Below are positions 15,771 through 23,747 of a stretch of DNA of 33,124 nucleotides, piece after piece (within the stretch, counting starts at the first letter, position 1; the number at the start of each line of letters is the position of its first letter). The stretch lies in NCBI GenBank assembly GCA_945869465.1, contig CAMBPB010000031.1, positions 1 to 33,124 of the forward strand. Reading direction: 5' to 3'. The DNA comes from Prosthecobacter debontii. GTDB taxonomy: Bacteria; Verrucomicrobiota; Verrucomicrobiia; Verrucomicrobiales; Akkermansiaceae. A program made the position numbers and the translations under genes. The notes under the pieces are model-generated. The model was not told the DNA's origin, ran no database searches, and saw nothing but the letters and a program-made list of their open reading frames with translations.

Positions 15771-17135
15771 TTAGCCGTTGGGGAAGAGTTTGCGGATCGA
15801 GCGATAGAATGGGCGGCCGGAGATGCGGTGGCGGAAGAGATAGAGGCCGAGCAGGGCGAAGGAGAAGTTGGGCAGCCAGGCGGCGATGGCGGGATGCAGG
15901 GTGCCCGCCTCGCCGAACGCGAGGATGATGTTGCTGACGAGCAACATCACGGCGGAAAGGACCACGGCGAGGAAGATGCCGCCGCCGGGGCCGCGGCGGG
16001 AGAAGTGGATGGCGAGCGGGGTGGCCAGAAGCACGGTGACCAGGCAGGTGAAGGGCAGAGCCCAGCGGTAATGGCATTGGGTGAGGTAGGGCGAGGGATC
16101 GGCGAATTGATGGTGGAGCGCGTTGGCCGCCAGCCAGCCATGAAGATCGGGCACGCCGAGGTAGGCGGCGCTGAGGCCCGGTTTGATGAGTTGCCAGGGG
16201 GTTTCCGTCCATGAATCGACGATCAGCGGGCTCTCGGGTTTGTCGAATTGCGGCGGGTTTCCGGGAGTGAACCGGCCGACGACGGGGTCGTCAAACAGCC
16301 ACTGGCGGGTTTCCCGGTTCCAGCGGGCGCGGGAGGCGGAGAGCCGGGATTCGAGGAGTTGGTTGGTTCCGGTGGTGGTGACCTCGACGTTGAGCAGGGG
16401 CCGGCCCTTCTGATAGTCGGGGGGAAACGTGCCGATCATCCAGAGGCGGCGGCTTTCGGGATTGCGATAGAGCACGCGGGTGGCCTCGCTCGCCTGTTTG
16501 CCGCTGGCCTCGGCGAGGATTTCGTCCTGGCGGCCCTCGGCGGTGGGGGCCCAATGATAGTTCAGGCCGAGGCTGAGCAGGGTGCAGAACGCGCCGGCCA
16601 GGATCAGGGGCAGGGTGATGCGCAGGATCCCCCGTCCGGACTGGATCATGGCGATGATTTCCCGGTTGCTGGAGAGTTTTCCAAGGGCATAGAGCAGGGA
16701 GAGCAGCAGGCTGTAAGGCAGCAGCAGCAGCACAATGGCGGGGGCGCGCGTCGCATAGAATGTCCCGACGGTGCGGAGCACGGTTTGGGAATTGCGGAAA
16801 TCGCCGATTTTGTCGCTGAGATCAATGAGCAGCCAGATCAACAGCAGGGCCGCCAGGCAGACGCCGAAGATGCCGAGAAACTGGCGGGTGATGTAGCGGT
16901 CGAGCGTGCCGCCGAACGCGTAGAGAAGGCAGGCCAGCGCGGGCAGGGCGCAGAGAGCGGCGAGCACCATCGGGCGGGCGAGGTGGGCCTGCACATCGGA
17001 GTCCGGGAAACCGAGCAGTTGTTCCTCCACGGCGCGGGACTCCATGGGGATGAGCCGGGCACAAAGTCCGGCACCCAGGGCGGCGAGCGCGAGGATGAGC
17101 AGGAGGCGCGGGGCGTGGCTGCGGAGGAGATGCAT
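15771..17135 (-). CDS. LptF/LptG-family (YjgP/YjgQ) lipopolysaccharide export permease
   Basis: A 454-residue membrane protein. From about residue 80 it follows the LptF/LptG plan: LDRYITRQFLGIFGVCLAALLLIWLLIDLSDKIGDF, further helices with an N-R-E-I-I-A-M-I-Q-S-G signature, a large periplasmic beta-jellyroll region (about 195-330), and C-terminal helices (WALPFTCLVTVLLATPLAIHF, FLAVVLSAVMLLVSNIILAF, WLPNFSFALLGLYLF). LptF and LptG bind the LptB ATPase and extract LPS from the inner membrane. It has an 80-residue N-terminal extension with two extra predicted helices (about 10-28 and 56-73). Only one such permease is visible, so F versus G is not assigned. Confidence 0.85.
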   Translation of the reverse strand: MHLLRSHAPRLLLILALAALGAGLCARLIPMESRAVEEQLLGFPDSDVQAHLARPMVLAALCALPALACLLYAFGGTLDRYITRQFLGIFGVCLAALLLIWLLIDLSDKIGDFRNSQTVLRTVGTFYATRAPAIVLLLLPYSLLLSLLYALGKLSSNREIIAMIQSGRGILRITLPLILAGAFCTLLSLGLNYHWAPTAEGRQDEILAEASGKQASEATRVLYRNPESRRLWMIGTFPPDYQKGRPLLNVEVTTTGTNQLLESRLSASRARWNRETRQWLFDDPVVGRFTPGNPPQFDKPESPLIVDSWTETPWQLIKPGLSAAYLGVPDLHGWLAANALHHQFADPSPYLTQCHYRWALPFTCLVTVLLATPLAIHFSRRGPGGGIFLAVVLSAVMLLVSNIILAFGEAGTLHPAIAAWLPNFSFALLGLYLFRHRISGRPFYRSIRKLFPNG

Positions 17136-17243
17136 GGGCGGCCGTCTGGCGCGGAGAGTGGCGGCGGCGGGGCAGGGGTGTCGAGTGCGTTGTGAAACTT
17201 GCGGCTTGGCAGGGAGGCGAATGCGCGATGCGATGGGCGGGAG

Positions 17244-19247
17244 ATGATTTCCCTTACGGAAGGCCAGCCAATGCCCGGCTTCAGCGATGCGGTGCGGGAG
17301 GCGTTTTCACGCAAGGGAATCCTGGCGAAGTCGCGGGATTTCGAATACCGGCCGCAGCAGCAGGAACTGGCGGTGGCGGTGGCCGAGGCGCTGATGAATT
17401 CGGCGCCCTTGGTCGCGGAGGCGGGCACCGGAGTGGGAAAATCGCTGGCCTATCTGTTGCCGGCGGCGCGCTTCGCCCTGGAAACCGGCCGCAAGGGGGT
17501 GATTTCCACCCACACCATCAATTTGCAGGAGCAACTGGTGCGTAAGGACATCCCGATTGTGCGGAAACTGGTGGGCGATGATCTGCCGGCCGTGTTGCTC
17601 AAGGGCCGGCAGAATTACCTGTGTCCGCTGCGCTTGCGGCGGGCGTTCGAGCAATCCGGCGATTTGTTCACCGGCTCGGAAACCGACGAGCTGGAGTCGA
17701 TCCGCCGGTGGGCCGAGGCGACCCGTGACGGCACGCTCAGCGACTTGGATTTCCAGCCGCAGATGAAGGTGTGGCTGCAAGTGTGCAGCGAGGCGCACCT
17801 GTGTACGGCCAGGAACTGCGGGCCGCGCGGGAATTGTTTTTTCCAGGAAGCGCGGAAGGCCGCGGCGGATGCCAAGCTGGTGGTGGTGAACCACACGCTG
17901 TTTTTCGCGCTGCTCAACACCGAGATGGAGGAGTCCGACGAGGAAACGCGCAAAATGAAGGGGTTCCTGTTTCCTAACGACTTTGCGGTGCTCGACGAGG
18001 CGCACACCATCGAGCAGGTGGCCGCCGTGCAGTTAGGCCTGCGGGTTTCCCAGTCAGGGCTGCGCTTCGATTTGCAGCGGCTCTATCACCCGAAGACCAA
18101 AAAAGGCTTGTTGAAGACCTTCCGCAAGGCCTCCGCGATGGCGGCGGTGGAGGATGCCATCGCCGCGGCGGAGCGGTTTTTCCATCAGGTGGGCGACGTG
18201 GCGAAGTTCGGCAATTATTCCAAGGAGTGCCGGGTCCGCGAGCCGGAAGTGGTTCCTAACATCATCGCCGAACCGTTGCGCCGGCTGTGGCAGGAGATCG
18301 ATGCCTTGGCGGCGGATGTCGAAGGTGAGACGACGCGCGCGGAGCTGCAGGACGCCTCGCGCCGGCTGCGCGAGGCGAATGGATCGGTGGCGGCGTTCCT
18401 CGATCAGGCGAGCGACGACAGCGTCTATTGGGTCGAGCGCGGCGGCCGCGATGAAACACAATACAGCCTGCATGCCGCGCCGGTGAATGTGGCGGATCGC
18501 TTGCGGCCCTTGTTGTTCGGAGCGGGAAAAAGCCTGGTGCTCACCAGTGCCACGCTTGGCGTGGGCGACCCGAAACTCGGCTACTTCCGCGGCCGGGTGG
18601 GTGCCGAAAAAGCCCGCGCCCTGTGCATCGGCAGCCCGTTCGACTATCCGCGGCAGATGAAGATCCGCATCTACAAGTCCGTGCCGGACCCCGGGACGCC
18701 GAAATACGATGAATTGCTCGCCGAGGGGATCCGGCTCTCGGTGTTGGAAAGCGAGGGCCGGGCCTTCGTGTTGTTCACCAGCTACCGCACGATGCGCGAT
18801 GCGGCCCAGCGGCTGGAGGGTTTTTTTGAAAAAAAGGGCTGGCGTGTGCTGATGCAGGGCGAGGGCATGCCGCGCCACAAGATGATCGAGGAATTCCGCA
18901 AGGACGTTCACAGCGTGCTCTTCGGGACCGACAGTTTCTGGACCGGCGTCGATGTGCCGGGCGAGGCGCTCTCCAACGTGGTGGTCACCCGGCTGCCCTT
19001 CGCGGTGCCGGACCACCCTCTCACAGCATCGCGGCTGGAGGCCATCGAGGCGGCGGGCGGAAATCCGTTCATGGATTATTCGGTGCCGGAGGCGATTCTC
19101 AAGATGCGCCAGGGAGTCGGCCGCCTGATCCGCACCGAGCGCGACCACGGGCTGGTGTGCATCCTCGACAACCGGATTCTAACCAAGCGTTACGGCAAAG
19201 CCTTCCTCAACGCGCTGCCGGACGCGCCGGTGGAAGTGATTGGTTAG
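17244..19247 (+). CDS. DinG-type XPD-family Fe-S DNA helicase
   Basis: A 667-residue superfamily 2 helicase. Walker A is Gly61-T-G-V-G-K66-S67 and motif II is V-L-D-E-A-H. The four-cysteine [4Fe-4S] site is Cys127, Cys187, Cys192 and Cys198; the C-x4-C-x5-C spacing of the last three matches E. coli DinG. The C-terminal helicase motifs include TSATLGVG, FVLFTSYRTM, GTDSFWTGVDVPGEAL and QGVGRLIRTERD. Such enzymes unwind 5'-to-3' and resolve R-loops, D-loops or G-quadruplexes during repair. ATG 17244 is used; ATG 17271, with a GGAAGG sequence 7 nt upstream, is an alternative that shortens it by nine residues. It is divergent from the permease gene, and its stop overlaps the convergent aroD stop. 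Confidence 0.9.
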   Translation: MISLTEGQPMPGFSDAVREAFSRKGILAKSRDFEYRPQQQELAVAVAEALMNSAPLVAEAGTGVGKSLAYLLPAARFALETGRKGVISTHTINLQEQLVRKDIPIVRKLVGDDLPAVLLKGRQNYLCPLRLRRAFEQSGDLFTGSETDELESIRRWAEATRDGTLSDLDFQPQMKVWLQVCSEAHLCTARNCGPRGNCFFQEARKAAADAKLVVVNHTLFFALLNTEMEESDEETRKMKGFLFPNDFAVLDEAHTIEQVAAVQLGLRVSQSGLRFDLQRLYHPKTKKGLLKTFRKASAMAAVEDAIAAAERFFHQVGDVAKFGNYSKECRVREPEVVPNIIAEPLRRLWQEIDALAADVEGETTRAELQDASRRLREANGSVAAFLDQASDDSVYWVERGGRDETQYSLHAAPVNVADRLRPLLFGAGKSLVLTSATLGVGDPKLGYFRGRVGAEKARALCIGSPFDYPRQMKIRIYKSVPDPGTPKYDELLAEGIRLSVLESEGRAFVLFTSYRTMRDAAQRLEGFFEKKGWRVLMQGEGMPRHKMIEEFRKDVHSVLFGTDSFWTGVDVPGEALSNVVVTRLPFAVPDHPLTASRLEAIEAAGGNPFMDYSVPEAILKMRQGVGRLIRTERDHGLVCILDNRILTKRYGKAFLNALPDAPVEVIG

Positions 19248-19960
19248 GCGCGGAGCGGCGTCAGCCGGGCGATGGCTTGTTTGAGCAACGCCGCGTCCCA
19301 TTGGCCGGGAGCGGTGGGGGTTGCGCCGAGGTAGCCGTAGTTGAGCACGCTGCCGCACTGGGCGCACAGCAGCCGAGAGACCGGTGCCAGCGGACCCATG
19401 CCCATGGTGGCGACCCTCAGCCCGTGCTCCGCGAGCTGGAACTCCGCGAGCCGTGCGAGATCCGCCGTTTGATGGAGTCTGGCGGCGGCCTTGAACACGC
19501 TGGCTCCGGCGTCTTGCGCGCGCCTGGCAGCGGCTTCCAGCGTCGCGCAATCGGGTAGCTTTTCGAAATCGTGGAACGATGCGATCCAGGGAATTCGCCG
19601 GGTTTCCAAGGTTTTCAGGAATGCTCCCATTTCGCCGATGCTGGCCACTTCGAGATCGATGCACGCCGCATGATCGAGGGCGGATTCCAATAAAGCCATG
19701 CGTTGGGCTGGATTCAGCGCGCCCGCGCCGCCTTCATCCTGCCGCCGCGCCGTGAATAGCAGCGGAAGGCCGTGCAGATGGCTCCATTGGGCCGGTTGCG
19801 CCGCGCCGGATTCCGCCATGAGGAGATCGAGCCGGATTTCCGCGAGGTCACAGACATCTCGCACCGCGGATGAATCCGCCTTGGCGAGATCGTGCGGGCT
19901 GCCGAAACTCCCGACGATTTTGGGCTGGCCGTTCGTCAGTTGAAATTCCGCGCGTTCCAT
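19244..19960 (-). CDS. aroD: Type I 3-dehydroquinate dehydratase
   Basis: A 238-residue protein of the class I (Schiff-base) dehydroquinase fold. It dehydrates 3-dehydroquinate to 3-dehydroshikimate in the shikimate pathway. Visible motifs are E-I-R-L-D-L-L (strand with substrate contacts), F-T-A-R-R-Q-D-E-G-G and A-S-F-H130-D-F, where His130 is the general base. Lys157 (F-K-A-A-A) is the Schiff-base lysine, and the late block reads M-G-P-L-A-P-V-S-R. The 27-residue spacing from His to Lys equals that of the enteric enzyme (143 to 170). The ATG at 19960 is preferred over a TTG nine codons upstream. No other aro gene is adjacent. The stop codons of this gene and dinG overlap by four bases. Confidence 0.9.
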   Translation of the reverse strand: MERAEFQLTNGQPKIVGSFGSPHDLAKADSSAVRDVCDLAEIRLDLLMAESGAAQPAQWSHLHGLPLLFTARRQDEGGAGALNPAQRMALLESALDHAACIDLEVASIGEMGAFLKTLETRRIPWIASFHDFEKLPDCATLEAAARRAQDAGASVFKAAARLHQTADLARLAEFQLAEHGLRVATMGMGPLAPVSRLLCAQCGSVLNYGYLGATPTAPGQWDAALLKQAIARLTPLRA

Positions 19961-20023
19961 GCCCGAGTGAAACGCGACAACCGGCAACTCGTCAACCGCT
20001 TGTGGCGGAGCGGAGGCCCACTG

Positions 20024-20115
20024 TATTTACTTCGGGCTGATATTTTCTCGAAAATCGGTATTTTCTCTCGTCAACCCGAAAGCCGATTTTCTAGGGTGCT
20101 CTAAATTCCTAGCGT
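20024..20115 (+). promoter_or_regulatory. AT-rich leader/control region of the pilus-like operon
   Basis: This is a local AT-rich island in GC-rich DNA directly before the first pilus gene. GAAAATCGG (20050-20058) and CCGATTTTC (20083-20091) form an exact 9-bp inverted repeat. TATTTTCTC is directly repeated at 20041-20049 and 20059-20067. TTCGGG (20031-20036) can pair with CCCGAA (20075-20080). A weak promoter reading is TTGTGG (20000-20005), 18 bp, TATTTA (20024-20029). Promoter, operator or RNA structure cannot be separated by eye. Confidence 0.4.
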
Positions 20116-20745
20116 ATGAAGAACGATTTACTTCGAAACACTCTTTCAGTCATCTTTACCTCAATCCTCGCCGCTCTCACCATCGGGAGCGCCTGTGGCC
20201 AAGCCGTGAAGGTCATCAGTGACAAACCCGACTTCGACGATTTTCTGTCCCCGGAGTTTTCCGGCGGCAAACAAAAAACCTTCAAAGCCAAGGAGTGGCT
20301 GGATATCGAGGTCAAATTGAAGGTGTCCATGTCCCCGGAGCCCAAGTCGAAAACCTGCGAGAAACTCACCATCAAGTGGTATGTCGCCGTAAAAAACCCG
20401 GACAAGGCTGGCACGATGCTGCTTTTGACCAAGGACATCGAGCACGTGAACATCCCCCTCGACGAGGACATTTACTGCTCGGTTTATCTGTCGCCGGCTT
20501 CGATCAAGCGCCTCACCGGATTCGACAAGGCGGGCAAGAGTTCGGTCGAAGGCGTGGGCTACGAAGTGCTCATCAACGGCAAGACGGTTGCGGAGGAAAC
20601 CAGCAAGTGGAAAGTCGGGTGGTGGAATGCCGCTTCCGACAAGATTTCCCGCAGTGAATCGGTGCCGCTTCTCAATAAGTCCGAAACACCTTTCTGCAAC
20701 ATGTGGTGGGATCGCTACGCCGAAGTTAGCGATGCCAAGAAATAA
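20116..20745 (+). CDS. Exported Amuc_1102-like protein, first gene of the pilus-like operon
   Basis: A 209-residue protein with a signal peptide or N-terminal anchor (basic start, hydrophobic 7-24, then A-C-G-Q; a cysteine at about residue 27 leaves a lipoprotein possible). The rest is a beta-rich domain with alternating hydrophobic strands (WLDIEVKLKVSM, KLTIKWYVAVKN, DIYCSVYLSP, GYEVLINGKTVAEE) ending in W-K-V-G-W-W and C-N-M-W-W. Position and size match Amuc_1102 of Akkermansia, described as having an immunoglobulin-like fold within the type IV pilus-linked cluster. It may be a pilus-associated surface or periplasmic component. The ATG is preceded by no Shine-Dalgarno sequence. The homology is inferred mainly from synteny and fold-like pattern. 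Confidence 0.75.
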   Translation: MKNDLLRNTLSVIFTSILAALTIGSACGQAVKVISDKPDFDDFLSPEFSGGKQKTFKAKEWLDIEVKLKVSMSPEPKSKTCEKLTIKWYVAVKNPDKAGTMLLLTKDIEHVNIPLDEDIYCSVYLSPASIKRLTGFDKAGKSSVEGVGYEVLINGKTVAEETSKWKVGWWNAASDKISRSESVPLLNKSETPFCNMWWDRYAEVSDAKK

Positions 20746-20819
20746 GTTGGCATTCCGCTTGTTCCCGATTCCGTTGCGTAACCGTTTTTCACCGCTTTTT
20801 CTTCCATCTTCACCGCATC

Positions 20820-22688
20820 ATGGCTGACACTCAGACGACCGTCGCACTCAATATCGGCTCCCAGCGCATCAGCATGGCCGTGTTCGAAGTCTCGAAATCC
20901 GGTGGCCTGGTCCTCAAGGGATATGGCTCGGAATCCGTCGTTGCGGATCCCGCCCTGGACGCCTCCCGGATCGCCCAGGCCCGCGTCGCCATCAGCGATC
21001 TCGCCCAGCGACTGGGGGTGGGCAAGGCGAAGGTCCGCTATGCGATTTCCGGGCAGGCGGTTTTCACCCGTTTTGTGAAACTGCCTCCGTTGCAGCATGA
21101 CAACATCGAGCAATTGGTCACCTTCGAGGCTCAGCAACATGTGCCTTTCCCGCTCCACGAAGTCGTTTGGGATTATGAACTCATTGAGGGCGCGACGGAA
21201 AAGGAAGTGGTCATCGTGGCCATCAAGGCCGACGCGCTGGACGAAATCAATGGCGCCGTCAACGACTGCGGACTCACCACCTCGGAAGTCGATGTCGCGC
21301 CGATGGCTCTCTACAATGCCTTCCGTTCCACCTACGGCCAACCCGAGGAAGCGATTCTGCTGATCGACATCGGGGCTAAAACCAGCAACCTGCTTTATAT
21401 TGAGGGTAAACGGTTTTTCACCCGCAGCATCGCCATCGGCGGCTCGTCGATCACCGCCGCGGTTGCCAAGGAATACGGGATTTCCTTCCTCGAAGCCGAG
21501 CACCAGAAGATTTCAAACGGCCTCGTCGCCCTTGGCGGCGGCCACACCGAGCAGTTGGACGAGGCGCTCGCGGCGCTCGCCATGGTCATCCGCAACGCGC
21601 TCAGCCGCTTGCCGGCCGAGATCGCCAGAACCACCAACTACTACCGCGCCCAACATGGCGGCAGCGCCCCGCGCCGGGTGCTGCTGGCAGGCGGTGGAGC
21701 CAATCTTCCCTACACCCTCGAGTTTTTCCAGGAAAAGCTCAACCTTGCCGTCGAGTATTTCAATCCGGTTGGCAATCTCTCGATCGGCAAGGGCATCGAC
21801 CCCGCCGTCGTCCAGCGCGATGGGCACTTGATGGGCGAGTTGGTCGGCCTCGGCCTCCGCGGAATCGGTAAATCCGAGATCAATATCGATCTGGTGCCCG
21901 TGGTGGTCGAGCAATCCCGCGCGGCGGACCGGCGCAAGCCCTATCTGATCGCCGCCGCCGCCATCCTGCTTGCCGGGATGGGCGCGTGGGCCGTCTGCGT
22001 GAACGTCGCCGCGCTCAACGCCGCCGAAAAGGCCAAGAACATGGGGGAAACTCGGGATAGTCTGGCTCCCGTGAAATCCCAGATCGACGCTCTTCTCAAG
22101 AAGGAAGCCGCGCTTCAGCAGGTGGCCGGCGCCTATAGGGGAGCTGAGTCCGACCACGCCTTCTGGATGGATCTGCTGGCGGAACTTCGCGGGGCCTTTG
22201 CCAGTGACGCGGTGTGGCTGACGGATTTTGAACCGATTCATGGCTACGATCCTCTGGCCACCGCCGGACCCACCTCCTCGGACGCCAAAGCCAAACTCGG
22301 GAAATCCGTGGTCAAAGGCGAGTTTTTCAATGCTCCGTATGACACCTCGGCGCTTGCGGACATCAAGCTCGAACAACCGGTCCCGGTTCAAACGAAAAGG
22401 GGTGCGCCTCCAAAACCGCTGCCAACCCTCGTGGTCACTGCCAACGCGGTCCGGATCAAAGGTTTCTGGCGGGAAAACCCCAAGAGCCAGAACGTGGTCT
22501 CCGAGTTGCTGAAAAACCTCCGCGACAAGTCCTCCAGTTTTCGTTTCACCGTCAAGGATGCCAAAGGGGCGGACGTCGTGCTGAGTGACGAACAGATTCT
22601 CGACATCACCGTGACCGGCAAAGCCGGCGATCTGGGGCTGGAGTTCGAGATCACCCTGCCACTGGCCCGCGAGGTCGCGATCAAGTGA
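20820..22688 (+). CDS. pilM: PilM-PilN fusion-like type IV pilus assembly protein (Amuc_1101-like)
   Basis: A 622-residue protein. Residues 1-350 form a PilM/FtsA-like actin-fold ATPase: N-I-G-S-Q-R-I near the start, I-D-I-G-A-K-T-S-N-L in the middle, and V-L-L-A-G-G-G-A-N-L late. PilM is cytoplasmic and docks on the N-terminal peptide of PilN. Here Ile354-Asn-Ile-Asp-Leu-Val-Pro360 strongly resembles the PilN I-N-L-L-P peptide. It is followed by a basic stretch, one transmembrane helix (about 374-395), a coiled-coil-like segment and a periplasmic domain of about 200 residues, as in PilN. The protein thus appears to be PilM and PilN on one chain. It lies 74 bp after the Amuc_1102-like gene and 28 bp before the Amuc_1100-like gene. 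Confidence 0.88.
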   Translation: MADTQTTVALNIGSQRISMAVFEVSKSGGLVLKGYGSESVVADPALDASRIAQARVAISDLAQRLGVGKAKVRYAISGQAVFTRFVKLPPLQHDNIEQLVTFEAQQHVPFPLHEVVWDYELIEGATEKEVVIVAIKADALDEINGAVNDCGLTTSEVDVAPMALYNAFRSTYGQPEEAILLIDIGAKTSNLLYIEGKRFFTRSIAIGGSSITAAVAKEYGISFLEAEHQKISNGLVALGGGHTEQLDEALAALAMVIRNALSRLPAEIARTTNYYRAQHGGSAPRRVLLAGGGANLPYTLEFFQEKLNLAVEYFNPVGNLSIGKGIDPAVVQRDGHLMGELVGLGLRGIGKSEINIDLVPVVVEQSRAADRRKPYLIAAAAILLAGMGAWAVCVNVAALNAAEKAKNMGETRDSLAPVKSQIDALLKKEAALQQVAGAYRGAESDHAFWMDLLAELRGAFASDAVWLTDFEPIHGYDPLATAGPTSSDAKAKLGKSVVKGEFFNAPYDTSALADIKLEQPVPVQTKRGAPPKPLPTLVVTANAVRIKGFWRENPKSQNVVSELLKNLRDKSSSFRFTVKDAKGADVVLSDEQILDITVTGKAGDLGLEFEITLPLAREVAIK

Positions 22689-22716
22689 TGTTTTTAATCT
22701 CTCGCCGAACTGAAAT

Positions 22717-23721
22717 ATGAGTTGGATCAAGGATAACAAGTTTGTGGTGGCCCTCGGCTGCGCAACCCTAGTGGGTGCGGTGCTGCTGTTTCTGGTGGCT
22801 TCCAAAGGGACAAGCCGCTATGAGCAGGCCGCAGCGGATTTCGCCGCGGCGGCCGCCGATGTCTCCAGATTCGAGCGGGGCCCGCTCTATCCCAACCGGG
22901 AAAACCGCGACGGCAAGTCCAAGGCGATCGATGAATACCGGAAGTCCGCCGAATTGCTCCAGGCAGCCTTCGAGAGCTTTCGTCCGGAAGAACTGAAAAA
23001 CGTCTCGCCCCAAGATTTCACCAACCATTTGAAGGCGGTGGATCAGGACCTGCGGAAGGCGTTTGAGGAGTCGCAAACCAAATTGCCGGACCCGTTCTTC
23101 TGCGGGTTTGAAAACTACAAAACCTCGCTGGCCCGCGGCAACGCGACGGGCATCCTCGAATACCAGCTCGCGGCGATTCAAAATCTGATGCTCGCGTTGG
23201 CGAAATCCGGGGCCAGCGAACTCAAGAATCTCCATCGTCCGCCTTTGCCGGAAGAGGAAGGCAAGGATTTTAAACCTCAGGACACCGAGGTGGCCCGCCC
23301 GCTGCCACTTGAAATCACCTTCTCCGGTCCGGAAAAATCCCTCCGCGGTTTTCTCTCCTCCCTCGTGCAAGAAGAGGGACGGTATGTGGTGATCCGCTCA
23401 ATTCGCGTTTCCAACTCGAAAAAAGATCCGCCGCGCGCCTCCGACGCGCAGTTCGAAAAAACCGCCCTAGTGAAGCCCGCTGCTGCGGATAATGTCTTTG
23501 GCGGCGGATTCGTCCTGCCTGGAGAGGAACCCAAGGTCGAGGCCAAGAAGGTGCCGGAAGGTGCCGCCCCGGCTCCGGAGGTCGCGGCGCTTCCCCCGCC
23601 CCCAGCGGCCGCTCCCACCGGCTCGGGCCGGGTCCTGTCTCAAGTCCTCGGCAATGAAGAGGTCCAGGTCTTCCTCCGGCTCGACCTGATGTGTTTCCTT
23701 CCGGTGAAGAAACTTCCCTAA
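22717..23721 (+). CDS. Amuc_1100-like pilus-associated protein (PilO position)
   Basis: A 334-residue protein with a short cytoplasmic N-terminus, one membrane helix (about 9-28) and a periplasmic body. It aligns by eye with Akkermansia Amuc_1100, the abundant envelope protein reported to signal through TLR2. Both start M-S-(N)-W-I-x-D-N-K, both have a long helical stretch after the anchor, and P-L-P-L-E-I-T-F-S-G near residue 200 matches P-M-P-L-E-I-A-F-Q-G. I-R-S-I-R-V-S-N matches V-N-S-I-R-I-R-N, and both have an Ala/Pro-rich linker before the last strand. Topology and gene order put it where PilO sits in classical pilMNOPQ operons. The linker here (about 265-305) is rich in Pro, Ala and Glu. 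No Shine-Dalgarno sequence. The Amuc_1100 assignment is strong. Confidence 0.88.
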   Translation: MSWIKDNKFVVALGCATLVGAVLLFLVASKGTSRYEQAAADFAAAAADVSRFERGPLYPNRENRDGKSKAIDEYRKSAELLQAAFESFRPEELKNVSPQDFTNHLKAVDQDLRKAFEESQTKLPDPFFCGFENYKTSLARGNATGILEYQLAAIQNLMLALAKSGASELKNLHRPPLPEEEGKDFKPQDTEVARPLPLEITFSGPEKSLRGFLSSLVQEEGRYVVIRSIRVSNSKKDPPRASDAQFEKTALVKPAAADNVFGGGFVLPGEEPKVEAKKVPEGAAPAPEVAALPPPPAAAPTGSGRVLSQVLGNEEVQVFLRLDLMCFLPVKKLP

Positions 23722-23747
23722 CCCTGAAAAAAGCCACTCTCCCAACC

